Below are positions 33,348 to 46,404 of a stretch of DNA of 64,000 bases, piece by piece. Position numbers and translations under genes: made by a program. The notes under the pieces are model-generated. The model was given only the letters and a program-made list of their open reading frames with translations, had not been told where the DNA came from and searched no databases. Source of the DNA: Amphimedon queenslandica (taxonomy: Eukaryota; Porifera; Demospongiae; Haplosclerida; Niphatidae). How positions within the stretch are numbered: the first letter of the stretch is position 1; the number at the start of each line of letters is the position of its first letter. The DNA lies in contig NW_003546299.1 in assembly GCF_000090795.2 (NCBI RefSeq), forward strand, positions 295,446-359,445. The letters run 5' to 3'.

Positions 33348-35818
33348 TCAAAGTTTGGCAGATTCAGAGTTGACTGAAAGTGAATCTCCATCTTCAGGCT
33401 GGGTCATGATCACTTCGTCATCTCCCATTGAAGCAAAACGAAGTCGAGTATTACTTCCATGCTTACGTCTCAATAATACAACAACTATAATAACTCCAAC
33501 AACAGAAACGGCAATAATGATCATTAGCAAGATGATCGGTACTGATATTCCAACTGCTGTTGTAATGGCTCCTGACTCCGACCTTGCTAAAAATCAAAAT
33601 AAAAAAATATATATATAAGGACTTAAAGATGATAATCATAAATGCCCACTATCGAACACTTAAATTCAAAGCAAATGAAATATAATCTTACCAGTAGGAG
33701 TTTGTACAATGATTGACATTGAAGCTGATTTTGACATTGAAGCTGATTTTGACATTGAAGCTGATTTTGACATTGAAGCTGAGGTTGACATTGAAGCTGA
33801 GTTTGACATTGAAGTTGCCAAGCTGATACAAGAAGCTGAGGAACACTGTTGACAAGTGTTTAGTGGTATGACAGTCTTTGGTATTACATCATTCTCAGTA
33901 AAAGGAGTCTTTAATTTCACCTACACAAACAAAAGCATGCATGACTTCTTAGTTCAAAAAAATTATTAAGTACTGTGTGATACATCATACATACACATGT
34001 ATAGATGTGAATAAGTTGATGTGTATGCTGATACCTCCAATGTGATAGTATCATTGACTTTATTCCTATCAATCAGTACCATCAAGTAGAGTCCATTTGC
34101 ATCAGATAATGGTATACTTGTTGTATTAGTCACTACCTCATCATAAATCTTATTGTTATCAGGATCGTACACAGTCACATGAAAACCAGGTGGGTTATTA
34201 CAAGGCAGTATCTGAAAATTGCTATTGTAGCCAGTCACAGAACACTGAATGGTATCACACTGTGGATTGGTACTGCACTGGTGAAGGAGAGAACGATTTG
34301 CAATACTCCTCAAAGAAGAACAAGTCTCAGAGCTTGTGATAGGAGTTGGTGTTACACTGCTGGTCGTGGTAGTTTGTATGTTAATGAAAGTACTTGTCAT
34401 CATCATCATTGTACTGGGCATCAGTGACATGCTTGGTGAGGATAATACTGGACAATGTGATTTATCCAGTATAATCTGACTCTCAGGGACAATGTGGTAG
34501 ATGGTAGTAAAAACTCTAAGTGTCACCTAATACAAAAAATAAGTCTAGCAAGCATTCTAAGTAGCTTATTTTGGAGAAAATTAATTTCTCAAACTTACAG
34601 AAACCAGCATGGAGTATTCTCTATGGACGATGGTCACCCTCAGCGGAAGAATACTTACAAATGTATCCCTTGACGTATTAAAATATTGATCAAAAATAAT
34701 TGCCCCAGCAGAATTAGTAACAATGAGGATAAATCCTGGAGGATGTGAACATGGTTCCACTTCAGACTCAAAGTTGTACTGTCCAAGATTAGGCACATTT
34801 AATCCACACTGCATCCCTGTACAGTTAGAGTTGTTGGAACAAACTGAATTGCCTGGTAGTTCCATTTGTGTAGTTTCAATAACGTCTTGTACCGATTCAC
34901 ATTGACAATACGAGGCATTGAGCAAGACAATTGTTTCTGGTACAAGCGTCCACAATGATCCCATTACACTAATGTATGACTGAGAGGAGGAGAGACAAAA
35001 TGTGTTGTTACTAACTCACACACATTAATGTAATTGTTACTGTAAATAAATCCTTAAAAACAGATGTCAAATGCAATTATATATAAAATACATTATTAGT
35101 ATTCAGAGTGTAGTGTCATTGGAATGATTCAGTTAGTACAGTTCATGGTACATGATGTGGTGGTTGAGTACTATTGAAGATAATACAATATTAGCTCAAA
35201 AACTAATTATTGGATGGACATGCATACAATTTAGTTTACATAAAATAGCTCTTTGAAGCACATTCCAGGTAATCTTGTTATGCTCTCATTTAAAGTAGTA
35301 GTGGATAATAACAACAATAATAATCCTCTCTGCATGCATAACACAAAGGTGACGAGCCACAACGAGTGTATGATAAAGGGGCAAAGAAGAGGCAAAAAGA
35401 ATCTTACTGTGTGGTACCTGTATGAAGAGATGTGATGCGTTACGACTGATATTCCAATGCATCTGGTGAGTTGCATTGCCAAGTACAAAAGTGTCGTTGA
35501 GCTGTTTAGTGGATATCAAGGCTCCAGTCTCACTATGAAGTATGGTGTAATTGACGAGCACAGGGTCAGTGCAACTCTGTACGCTAAAGGAGACGTTCCT
35601 CTTTCGCAAGGAATTGAAACAGAACAGACCATTGCAGGTGTCCAGCGGTGTGCAAGTAGTCTGAAGTGCTGACGTGTAGGAGATGCTCGTACAAGCTTGG
35701 GCTGCAACTGTAGCTAAAAGAAAAGAACAAGTTCAAGTTAAAAGGTATTGCCTGTTGACTAGCAAGACTACTGACCTATCAGTCCAACCAAAAGGAGGAA
35801 TAGAGTTCGGAACACCAT
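33348..35818 (-). CDS. type I membrane protein with three repeated cysteine modules, family unknown
   Basis: Start ATG at 35818 with a signal peptide (MVFRTLFLLLVGLIG), about six exons. Three ectodomain modules share C-x(12-19)-C-x5-C-x4-C-x(13-18)-C-x2-P(PG), each followed by about 50 residues of beta-like sequence. Module 1 is about 35420-35710, module 2 about 34600-34970, module 3 about 34020-34500. Modules 2 and 3 also share a lead-in like VPE(T/S)..LL(N/D).S(Y/H)C. Module 3 has a Ser/Thr/Pro-rich insert (TTTTSSVTPTPITSSE). Then a Ser-rich stalk with SASMSK tandem repeats (33716-33830), one TM (about 33440-33560, IAVSVVGVIIVVVL), stop-transfer RRKHGS, and a 40-residue acidic tail ending NSESAKL. 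Many NxT/S sites. Likely a surface glycoprotein or receptor; I do not recognise the module. Confidence 0.8.
33716..33830. repeat. 18-bp coding minisatellite (SASMSK stalk repeat)
   Basis: Tandem copies of tgacattgaagctgattt and variants on the plus strand, encoding Ser-Ala-Ser-Met-Ser-(Lys/Thr/Asn) on the minus strand in the juxtamembrane stalk. The repeat is in frame (18 bp), so copy-number change would alter stalk length only. Confidence 0.85.
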
Positions 35819-35967
35819 ACTCCCTCGAGACTAGCTTACTACTGAATGAAGGTGTAGCTGCACATATGGGATCGATTGGTGTATGTTCACCTTGCACGAA
35901 ACTCCGTAAATCTCCGTGTCATTAATATCAATAAAAAATAAAATTAATTATAAATTATTCATATTGA

Positions 35968-37498
<1,531 letters not shown>

Positions 37499-37552
37499 GT
37501 TAAATTGTTAATAATTTCTGTTCAAACTCCACCCATAGACACGCCCATTTAA
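37499..37552. promoter_or_regulatory. 54-bp divergent promoter, ZNF330 / TFPT-like
   Basis: Only 54 bp lie between the two opposite start codons. It contains two copies of a cacgccca/ccaccca-like motif (actccacccatag, cacgcccattt) that could bind GC-box or KLF/Sp factors. Function is inferred. Confidence 0.45.
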
Positions 37553-37964
37553 CATGTCTTCCAACACAGAGGCCTCCACGGAATCTGTCTCTGAATCATT
37601 GGCTGAAAAGAAATATGAAGTTTTAAAGAGAAAATGTGACAGTCTGGAAGAGGTTTTTCTATTTTATAAAAATGTATGCATGTCAACATAGATTATCTAC
37701 CTTCATCCAGACGAATGAGACACTTCGACAGAAGCTAACCAAAATAAGAAAAATGATATCGGAGGCAGAAAAGGACAAAAAGTGATTAAGTAAATCAATG
37801 ATCTATACAACACCGTTTATGTTTTAAGGTTTCTTGAGAAAAGACTTCAAGGTTATGAGAGTGAAACTCTGTCGACAATCAACACAGAGACTACAAAAGC
37901 AGTTCCTTCTCAGACTCATTCTGGTACCAAAAATGCTCTCCCAGTTCCTCATCAAACGACATAG
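37553..37964 (+). CDS. TFPT-like INO80 complex subunit (INO80F)
   Basis: Three exons: 37553 to about 37652, 37711-37781 and 37829-37964, about 100 residues. After an acidic Ser/Thr start (MSSNTEASTESVSESLAEK) comes one coiled coil: KKYEVLKRKCDSLEE, TNETLRQKLTKIRKMISEAE, FLEKRLQGYESETLSTI. This aligns in order with the conserved TFPT segment (RKYQAL..RC..IE..NERVL..L......RFL...LDSY). In vertebrates TFPT is an accessory subunit of the INO80 remodeller. The protein is much shorter than human TFPT, keeping only the coiled coil. The first donor (GTTTTT) is weak, so that junction is uncertain. Assignment rests on a short motif. Confidence 0.65.
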
Positions 37965-38201
37965 TCTTCAGTAGTATTGTTTTAATGTATTTAGAACTGA
38001 CACCTGTTGCATGTATATTATAATTTTATCAAGAAAATTCTTAGACTTAGCTTAGAATCCTAAGTCCTTAACAACAACCAACAAACAGTTCACATTGTAC
38101 CAATAAATGAGAGTAGATAATATGCAGAGTGCATGAGAGTGTATGTACACGTGTGACATTTATTTAATTAAAGTCATGGAGTCCTTAACGATTCATTCGT
38201 G

Positions 38202-41200
38202 TTAATAGAAACCATCCATTCCAGCTCCTCCACTATTGAACATGGAGGGGTGGGCCTCTGATTGATAAGAGTCCATCATTCGACTAGCATATCCACCAAT
38301 GCTCATGTTAATGGAGCTACGAGGACGGCCACTACCGGCACCAGACTGAAGGCGACAGACCATAGGCATACCTTAGAAATAAAAATAAAATTACAAAAGA
38401 ACCAATTAAAAATTCTAATCGCAACATGCATAATAAAATTCTCTGAGAAAATTTTTAAAAACATGGGCTATAATAGTTTAATAGTTTTAAAAATAAATGT
38501 ATACTCACCATCAAGGTTTCGCTGGTTATATTTCTTAAAAGCTTCCAGTGCATCGTCTTTATAACGATAAGTGACTTCAGCCACACCAGGTGCTATCATA
38601 TTGACTGTCTCTACTGGCCCAACAGCTGAACAAAGCTCCTATGGATACACAATCATCAAAGGATCAATAGACTTTTATTTGGCTTACGGAAACATCATTA
38701 CGTGAGACAGTGTCATTAAGATTAGAAATAACAAGAGTAGTAACTGTAGTGAGTCCACGCTGCTGCTGCTGCTGTCTGGGGGGAGGAGGAGGGGGAACAA
38801 ATGAGTGAGGACGTGGCTCGTACCCACGGGAATCAAACTGATGATAGTCATTGGGAGAGGTTGAGCGATGCTATAGATAAAACAAAAAGATGGAGATATA
38901 ACATGATGTAGGACCAAATAAGAGTCATAATTACACATACATGTACATGTATTAGCATTATTTTGAAATGAAATACAAACAAGTCATACCCTTGAATATT
39001 GCTGCTGTGACGGCTGGCTCCTTATCACACTGTGAACTTGAGGGGCTACTCCAGCCCCTCCTCCTCCTCCTCCAAGAGCTGAAGTGATGGCAGACGCAAG
39101 GAACTCTTCCCTGCTCTTCATGAAGCTGTGCTGGCGTATTTCTTTCTGTCGTGTTATGGCAGTAGCAAGTCTCTCCTCTTTACGATACATCTAAGAGAGG
39201 GAGAGAGAGAGAGAGAGCAGCAAAACAGGATGAGGGAGAGAAGATACACTGTAGTTCAATAATGAGTACCATTGTCAACTTCTTCAGATTCATTGACTGC
39301 AGTTTATGTTAAAAGCTTAATTTTACTAAAAATCCTTTACAACTACAAATCAAGAATGCTTTTTGATTTGTACAATAATTATCAAGAGTTATATGCTAAA
39401 TCGCTAATATTGTTAGACAGTTGAAAGGTTATTATTATTACACTATGCTCATTGGCCGGCAGTCAGTTGAAGATTCGATTGTGAATGACATTGCATGGAA
39501 TGAAGGTCATGAGCATCTCATTATGACCATACAAGCTCTGTTAATGAACAATTGATCAACGGTTAACCACATCATGACTACGAGGTTTACGTCCCAGCGT
39601 ATTGTAGATTAATAATATCAGGAAACTGTAGATTTGTACTGAAGGCCATTCGTATAAGGAAATGTGTGGTTGCACTGTAGATAAAATATCGATAGCATGA
39701 TCCAATTAGAGTGAGGTTCCTGTAGTTTAATGAGTGATAAAGGTCCTGATACGAAGCGTAAAGTTCAATGAATATGGCGGGTGCCTTTACTTTTGTATTG
39801 ATCGAATTTTTTCTTTACAAATTTTGTGCAGGGTCTTCAGCACAGGAGACAAACGAAAGATACTCAACTTCTGTGAGTCTTGATCCATTTTTTATCAAGT
39901 TAACGGCAAACGATACTTTATCTTTAAGATCCTTATATAATTCAATGGTTTTATCTGATTCGATACGACATAAAACGATTGTTTTACCTCCTTGTTTAAT
40001 TTGATACGATACGTGTATGTGAAATGATGGTTTTATCTTTGTGTATAATTTGAAACGATAATGATTTTATCTTCTTATAATTTGGTATTATATGAAAGGA
40101 TGGTTTATCTTTGTGAATAATTCAATTTCGATACGAAACAATGGTGGTTTAATCTTCAGGATCTTTGTATCATTACACAACATTCCTCAAGTTAATCACA
40201 GTTCTCCTCTCCATACAGCTGCCAGCCATTATGCAAGTATCAAAAATGCAAGCTCATTGCAACATCACAAGATTAAAAAGCTTGTAACAATTACATGTAA
40301 AGGCTCATTTACAATTACTACATTCTTTTAAGCCAATTACATGTACTTTTAAATTTTCTCTTACATGTACATGTGTCAGTCTCAGCCCACAAGCTCTAAC
40401 TTTTATCATTTAATGCTACTTGTACTCGTTGTGCTAAGAGCTCAAATGTAAATCATTTCTCTTGCAGTACATGTATGTACGTATGCCTCCATACGTTCAT
40501 CTGTCAAAAATTCGATTTTTGAAACATCAAAAATTGAATTCACATGCCACCTTACAAGCCGCAGGATTGCCACGGGGACATGAGGTGGTGAAAATGAGCA
40601 GAGCCTGAACAGGAAATCAGTGATAGACCCCTTACCTCGCTCGTGGTCTTGCTCAGTCCTTGGACGGTTACTGTTATCTTCTTTGCCTCGGATGATGTTG
40701 GTAGACGACGGCCAGACGGTGGAGACTGTTCCTTCAAACTTCTGGTACTTCTTGTAGGTCGCTGCTTTTGGAACAGCAACTGATGGTCAGACATTGAGGG
40801 GTATGTCTTTGAAGATTTTATCTGCTGCTTGCTTGTCCTCCCTCCACTTCCTAGCTTGCTATTAGTACTGCTACCTATTGATAGCCTTGATCCTCCTCCT
40901 CCTCCTCCCTTTGCTTTTGAAAGCTGTTTTGGTGGTAGTTTTAAACGGAGGTCGGTCACACTGGGTTTTGTCTTTGATATAATAACGTCTCTGAGGTCAT
41001 TGACTCCGCCTTTTCCTCCTCCATCACTTCTCGAGAATCCATTTTGTTCCGTTTTTCCAACTTTAGCTCCAAAGTTCCGATCATGGAAATTGGCTCCGCC
41101 TCTTTTTGAATTAAATCCGCCAGAGGCTCCACGTCCAGTTCCTCTAAAGCCACGCCCTCTCCCACGGAAACCAGCACGGCCACGATTATTAACCAGCTCG

Positions 41201-41229
41201 TCCAATGGTTTGTCAAAATTAGATGCCAT
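38202..41229 (-). CDS. POLDIP3: POLDIP3/SKAR-like RRM protein of the mRNA export (TREX) pathway
   Basis: Five exons: 40636-41229, 38990-39190, 38688-38870, 38509-38638 and 38202-38371. The N-terminus is MASNFDKPLDELVNNRGRAG, then RG-rich (GFRGRGRGFRGTGRG) like UAP56-binding motifs of ALYREF/POLDIP3. Repeated DLR segments (NDLRDVI, TDLRLKLPPKQL) recall the DAREKL repeats of POLDIP3. A middle part is rich in Gly, Gln and Pro. The single RRM reads LTTVTTLVISNLNDTVSRND, SAVGPVETVNMIAPGVAEVT, DALEAFKKYNQRNLDGMPMV, which closely tracks human POLDIP3. Family role: recruits S6K1 and export factors to spliced mRNA at the exon junction complex. The C-terminus ends GGAGMDGFY. Intron 1 is unusually long (1.45 kb). 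Confidence 0.85.
39191..40635. other. POLDIP3 intron 1 with AT-rich degenerate tandem repeats and a possible nested exon
   Basis: Contains degenerate 40-55-bp repeats of gatacgat...aaacgatggttttatcttt...aattt (about 39890-40150). On the plus strand a signal-peptide-like start (39768, MNMAGAFTFVLIEFFLYKFC) reaches a donor-like TCTGTGAGTC near 39870. Whether a nested gene exists is undecided. Confidence 0.4.
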
Positions 41230-41699
41230 TTTACTTTATTTTGATTTAGGTTTTATGACGATTCACCAAAACTTGATTTCGGGTATTCTTTTTTGCAACA
41301 AATAGTAGACTATTTCAACGACAAAGACTCACGTTCGCTGGAAGACTGATCGCTTCTATGCTGTGCGTGTGTAGCGGGGCGTGTCCGGAGCTTTCCCTCT
41401 TCTCCTTTTAAGACAGTAATGAAGACTATAGTTTGGTGGTCCAATGTACGTATGTAAAGCTGCCGGGGAGACTATGAAAGGATTGCAAGGCAAGTGACAA
41501 GGCTCCTCTTTCTTTTTGAGCACGATGTTTGGATTGTATGAACGCAATTATGACGTCTGAATACCGCCCCAGATCTGCAGATCTAATGAATATTAATGAG
41601 AAGAGCTAGATTGGATTCTAAATATTCGCATAGCAAGAAATAATTTTATGTTAAAAAACCGTATGTATTCACTTTTTCATAATTAGGTACCCAAGTAAA
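41230..41699. other. divergent spacer POLDIP3 / TRAF7
   Basis: Between opposite start codons; presumably promoters and 5' UTRs of both. Contains agatctgcagatct (self-complementary, about 41570-41583). No gene seen. Confidence 0.5.
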
Positions 41700-44600
41700 A
41701 TGTACACAACAACCAGGGAGCAGCAGCAAAGAATGAAAATAGAGAAGGGTACACAGCACCAGAGGACCTACAGTTTCACTAATACAATGGTTAGACCATA
41801 CCCTTCATTTAAATCCCATAAAATATCTCTCAGAATCCTATACTGAGCGGTTCTTCGCCAATATCCTCCAGACCAATTAGAAGCAGTTCATTCAATAACG
41901 AAGAATGGCCACCTCTAGGCCCACCTCCATCATGTTAGGCAATAATTCATTAATAACATAATGTCACTCTCTCCTATGTTAACAGACAATGCCTCCAAAG
42001 GGCGTCATTCTGTAGCTTCAGACATTTTGATTGTCCCTGGCATCGATAGCAGGGACAGTTGTTCGGTAATAATTTACTTTAAAATAAAAAATACATCAAC
42101 TTTACTTGTATTTTATAGACACCGACTAACTATTCTGGCTCACTCCTTCGGCAAGGCTCCATGCCCTCATCTCGTGGTCTTATATCACCTATGACCAATC
42201 AGAGCAATCCAGAGGAGGATTTCAAAGTGACCCTCCCTTTCTTTTCTTTCTCCTCTCCCTTTTATAATATCATTTATCCCTTATCTTGTAATCCCTTCCC
42301 TTTTTTCATCCTCCCCTTTTTTCTTTCTACTGATTCTCTTTCTTTCTCTTCTCATAAGGAGATCATTGTTCTTGCAGAGTCTGATAAACACGAGCGTCTC
42401 TTATGCCCTCTTTGTGGTGGAGTCTTCAGGGATCCTTACATCGCTACTTGTGGGGTAAGTCAAAGCTTATAAAATAATTTGTAATCAGAATGAGCCTAAA
42501 AAGTCTATTTTTACTAAATTTGTTGAAAATGAACAAAATTTGACTCAGAAAATTTTAAAAATACTTAAGTTAAAATACTCATTATTTTTGTGCTTTCATG
42601 TATGCAGGTATGTATGTGTGTATTATAATTGTTCTTATTCTAGCATACGTTTTGTTCACCGTGTCTAAGATCTGGCCGGGAAGGTTAGTCCTTTATCTTT
42701 TTAAGTTGCTATTTCTCTTTTCTGTCACTACAGAAGTCTGTCCCATTGATAATATAGTACTATCAATGGTAGTTAAGAATCTAGCGGTTAGTTCATTAGC
42801 TCACAGCTCCTCCAGCTGGTCATCATTTGGTTTGTAGGTAGCAGAGCAAGTCGGTGAGCTTCACATTCATTGCCGGTTTGGATGCAAGCAGAGCCAGGAA
42901 AAACCCTGGCAATACGAACCAGATCCACTAGGTAGGAGAGAGAGAGGGAGGGAGAGAACTTAATTTTTTATGCTTCATTTTTATACTTAATTTTTGAAAA
43001 TTTCTAGGCTGTCCGATGATTTTGAAACTTGCCAATAGAGAGTAAGCCACACAATTTAATAAATTAATTGATTTAATTATTATTTTTTGACAGTGAACAT
43101 GAGAAGGAGTGTGACTATGCTCCTGTCAAATGTCCCAATAGCTCATTATGCCCTCCAATACTGAAAAGGGTAGGAACCATATTATAATAAACATTTCATT
43201 CATGACTCCTTTCTTTGTTGATCATGCCATCTTGTAGGATTTAAATGATCACTTAAGGTCTTGTAGACATGTTCGCTGCCCCCACCATCGCTTCAAGTAG
43301 GAGGAATACCAAACAATAAAAATAATAGTCATGCTGTGTGTCTTGTTCTTTCTTCTCTAGTTGTCCTTTTGAGGGGACTAAGGAAGAGATGGCCCACCAT
43401 TTAGAGATATGTAAATTTGAAGGACTAAAAGTACAGAGCTACACATAATACATGTATGTGTGTATGTTCAATACACACACACTCTCACACAGGGCTATCT
43501 AGCAAGAACAGAAGACAGTATATCACAGCTGCAAGCGGAGATTAAACAGAAAGATGATGAGATTAGTTTCCTAAGGTCGATGCTAGCAGGTCTCTCAGAC
43601 AAAATTGATCATTTGGAGAAAGGGGCAGTAGGAAAGATAGGTATACACATACTTTCAATGATAATAATACAGTAATTATGTCTGGGTTTCCCACAAAGCA
43701 TGCTTCTTGAACTGACAAGCCTTATAGTATGTAGTGTCTTTAAAATTCCTTTCAAAATTAAAATTTGATTGGAATCAGCTCAAATTCGAAACATAAGTAC
43801 ATGTGTATGTATCAGAAAAAATTATAAAAATGGAAAATTTTCTCCTTTTTAATTTTGGCCAAATTTGGCCGTATGGGGTATTTTATTAAATTTACTGACA
43901 AGAAGCTAAGCGCTATGTCGAAATCCTGTGGGAACACTGCGATTTGTTATTTTAGGGGATGTTTAATCTATTTTCATTGTTGACATAATTTTTAAATTCA
44001 TTTTTATATGTTTAAATTCACAGAGCAACTTGATGAGAGACAGGTGAAGCTGTCCAAAGATGTATCCGATGCACGGAATGCAGTCGATTTTGTGATGGCA
44101 AGTGATTTATCTCCTCAAACTCTCGTTCATTTTCTTTTCTTAGAATGAGTTACAGCACGTCCAAGTCCAACTCGGAGTAGCTGGAAGTAAGTAATTGTAT
44201 CTTTGCTCACTCACTCTCTTTTCTCTCTCTCTTAGCTATGGACCTTCAACATATATTCAAATGTAAAGGGACATTTGTTGGTCACAGTGTAAGCTGTTTC
44301 TTTTAATTGCTGTCCCTCTGATTCCTCCCTTCTCCTCTTTTAGGGTCCTGTCTGGGCACTCTGTGTGATTAATGACCTTTTGTTCAGTGGCTCTTCTGAT
44401 AATACCATAAAAGTGAATCCTTTATTGTCACGTGACAGTCATGTGATCATCAGTAGGTATGGGATGCTGCCATTGGGTTCAAGTGTATAAAAACTCTCAC
44501 AGGTCACGATGGGATTGTACTAGCCCTCAGGCAATTCGGGTAATGATGAAAATATCGAACTTTTACAATTTTTAAGCAAATGGTCAATTCTTTTACTTGT

Positions 44601-46278
44601 GCAGGGATAATTACATGTACAGTGGGTCTGCAGATCAAAGCATTAAGAAATGGGATATTGAGAAGTTTCAGGTCATCAGCACAATAGCTGCTCATGAGAA
44701 CCCAGTCTGCACCCTGACCACCAGTAACGATAGGCTGTTCAGTGGATCACTTAAAAGTATTAAAGTGAGTCCCTCCCTTTCCTCCTTCTCTTTCACCTTT
44801 CCTCCTTACCAAAGGTATGGGACACTGCTAATAACACAATGATAAAGGAGCTACCAGCCCAGAACCACTGGGTCAGATCCCTCGTTGTCTCAGACGTGTA
44901 TCTTTACTCTGGCTCATATCAAGCCGTGAAAGTGAGGCGCCACTGCATTTGCAGCTATATTTAGCTACCATATCGTATCTGTTTTTAGTAACAAGAGCAT
45001 TAGAATCTAGTTATAGTGATTATTTGTTTTTTCTTTTGCTACAGATATGGGACTTGATGTCATTAGAGTGCATTAGAGTATTGGAGTGTCTTGGAGGGAG
45101 TGTCTATTCACTATTAGTCACTGCTAACTATGTAGCATGTGGGACGTACGAGAATAAGATCAATGTATGAAACCAGAGATTGTACAACATTACATGTATG
45201 TATCACCCATGTATATTATAGGTATGGAACATTGAGACACTAGAGTCTGTTGGTCAGTTAACAGGTAAGGATGAAACACTGTCTAATGAAGGATGACTTT
45301 GGTTTAATTTATGGAGAATTTTGTTCTACCAATTTTTTGACAAAATACCATAATAATGACAGTAACCAATAGCTAACACATTCTCTTTTATAGGTCATTT
45401 TGGTATAGTCTATGCATTACATGCTATTGAGACTCCTGGCCAGACTAAACTCTTCAGTGCCGCTTATGATAAAACTTTAAGAGTAAGAACACACTTATAC
45501 ACAGGGTGCTCCGCAATGCATGCGCTAAGTGAACTAACAGCATGCTTAATAGGCTGGCAAGCACTGCAAGTACGTGGCATTTGGAGCAACTTTAAAAATT
45601 CGTAAAAAATCCAAATTTAATTGGAATCAGCTCAAACTAGATATACAACATAAGAACATGTATATGTATCAGAAAAAATTATAAAAATGGAAAATTCTCA
45701 CCTAGCCATTTTTGGTAAAATTTGGCCCCACCCCTGTACTATAGTACAGGGACTTTGGCCTGATTTTGGAGCAACTTTAAGAATTCATAAAAAATCCAAA
45801 TTTGATCGGAATCAGCTCAAACTAAGTATACAACATCAGAACGTGTATATGTATCAGGAAAAATTATTAAAATGGAGAATTCTCTCCTTGCAATTTTTGC
45901 CAAAATTCCCTGTACTATAGTATTAGGTCTTTGGCCCAATTTTTGAGCAACTTGACAATCCACTGACAAGAAGCTGAATGAGCGCTATGCCAAAATCCCA
46001 TGGGAAATTCTGCCTACGCACACAACTATTTCTTTCTCTATCCTACTTTATGTTCCTTCTCTATTAAGGTGTGGAATATGGAACATTTGACATGCTCTCA
46101 GACATTAATAAGACACGAGAGTAGTGTCACTTGTCTTGCTATGGCAAGAGGCAGGCTGTTCTCAGGGTCTGTAGATTCAACTATTAAAGTAAGGAATGGG
46201 AATGAGAGTATGAGTATGAGGCTGAGAGAATAGGAATGTAAACTGATGCATGTATTTTTTCTCAAGGTATGGCAGTAA
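41700..46278 (+). CDS. TRAF7: TRAF7: RING, TRAF-type zinc finger, coiled coil, WD40 ubiquitin ligase
   Basis: Many short exons; first ones 41700-41789, 41834-41933, 41986-42065, 42119-42226 and 42359 to about 42453. This 5' model keeps frame across 44-52-bp introns; the alternative start is ATG at 41961. The N-terminus is Ser-rich and disordered. [47 protein letters not shown] zinc fingers: [39 protein letters not shown]. Coiled coil: [20 protein letters not shown]. Seven WD40 repeats follow: [114 protein letters not shown] then stop. Order and sequence match TRAF7, an E3 ligase that binds MEKK3. Introns hold two full palindromic elements. Confidence 0.95.
43682..43939. mobile_element. palindromic MITE copy, short form, in TRAF7 intron
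   Basis: Starts ctgggtttcccacaaagcatgct and ends aaatcctgtgggaacactg, the inverted ends of the CAGGGTTTCCCACA family. One internal unit (ggaatcagctcaaatt, tgtatcagaaaaaattataaaaatgg). The central palindrome is deleted. Confidence 0.7.
45502..46012. mobile_element. palindromic MITE copy, full-length, in TRAF7 intron
   Basis: 511 bp from cagggtgctccgcaatgcatg to atcccatgggaaattctg. Two internal units. The perfect palindrome CCCTGTACTATAGTACAGGG sits at 45732-45751 and a mutated one near 45908. Same length class as 16468-16977. Confidence 0.75.
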
Positions 46279-46404
46279 ACGAACCACCAAAGATTACATT
46301 TTTATTAACCTTTACCAATCGTTTTATGGAGCATCAAGGATGAAGAAATTGCAATTATTTTTTTATTACAATTTGTGTGAATTTTATTATTATTATTATT
46401 TAAT

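Noticed and set aside
40829-41305. 158-aa proline-rich plus-strand ORF
   Set aside because: Antisense shadow of the Gly/Arg-rich POLDIP3-like first exon.
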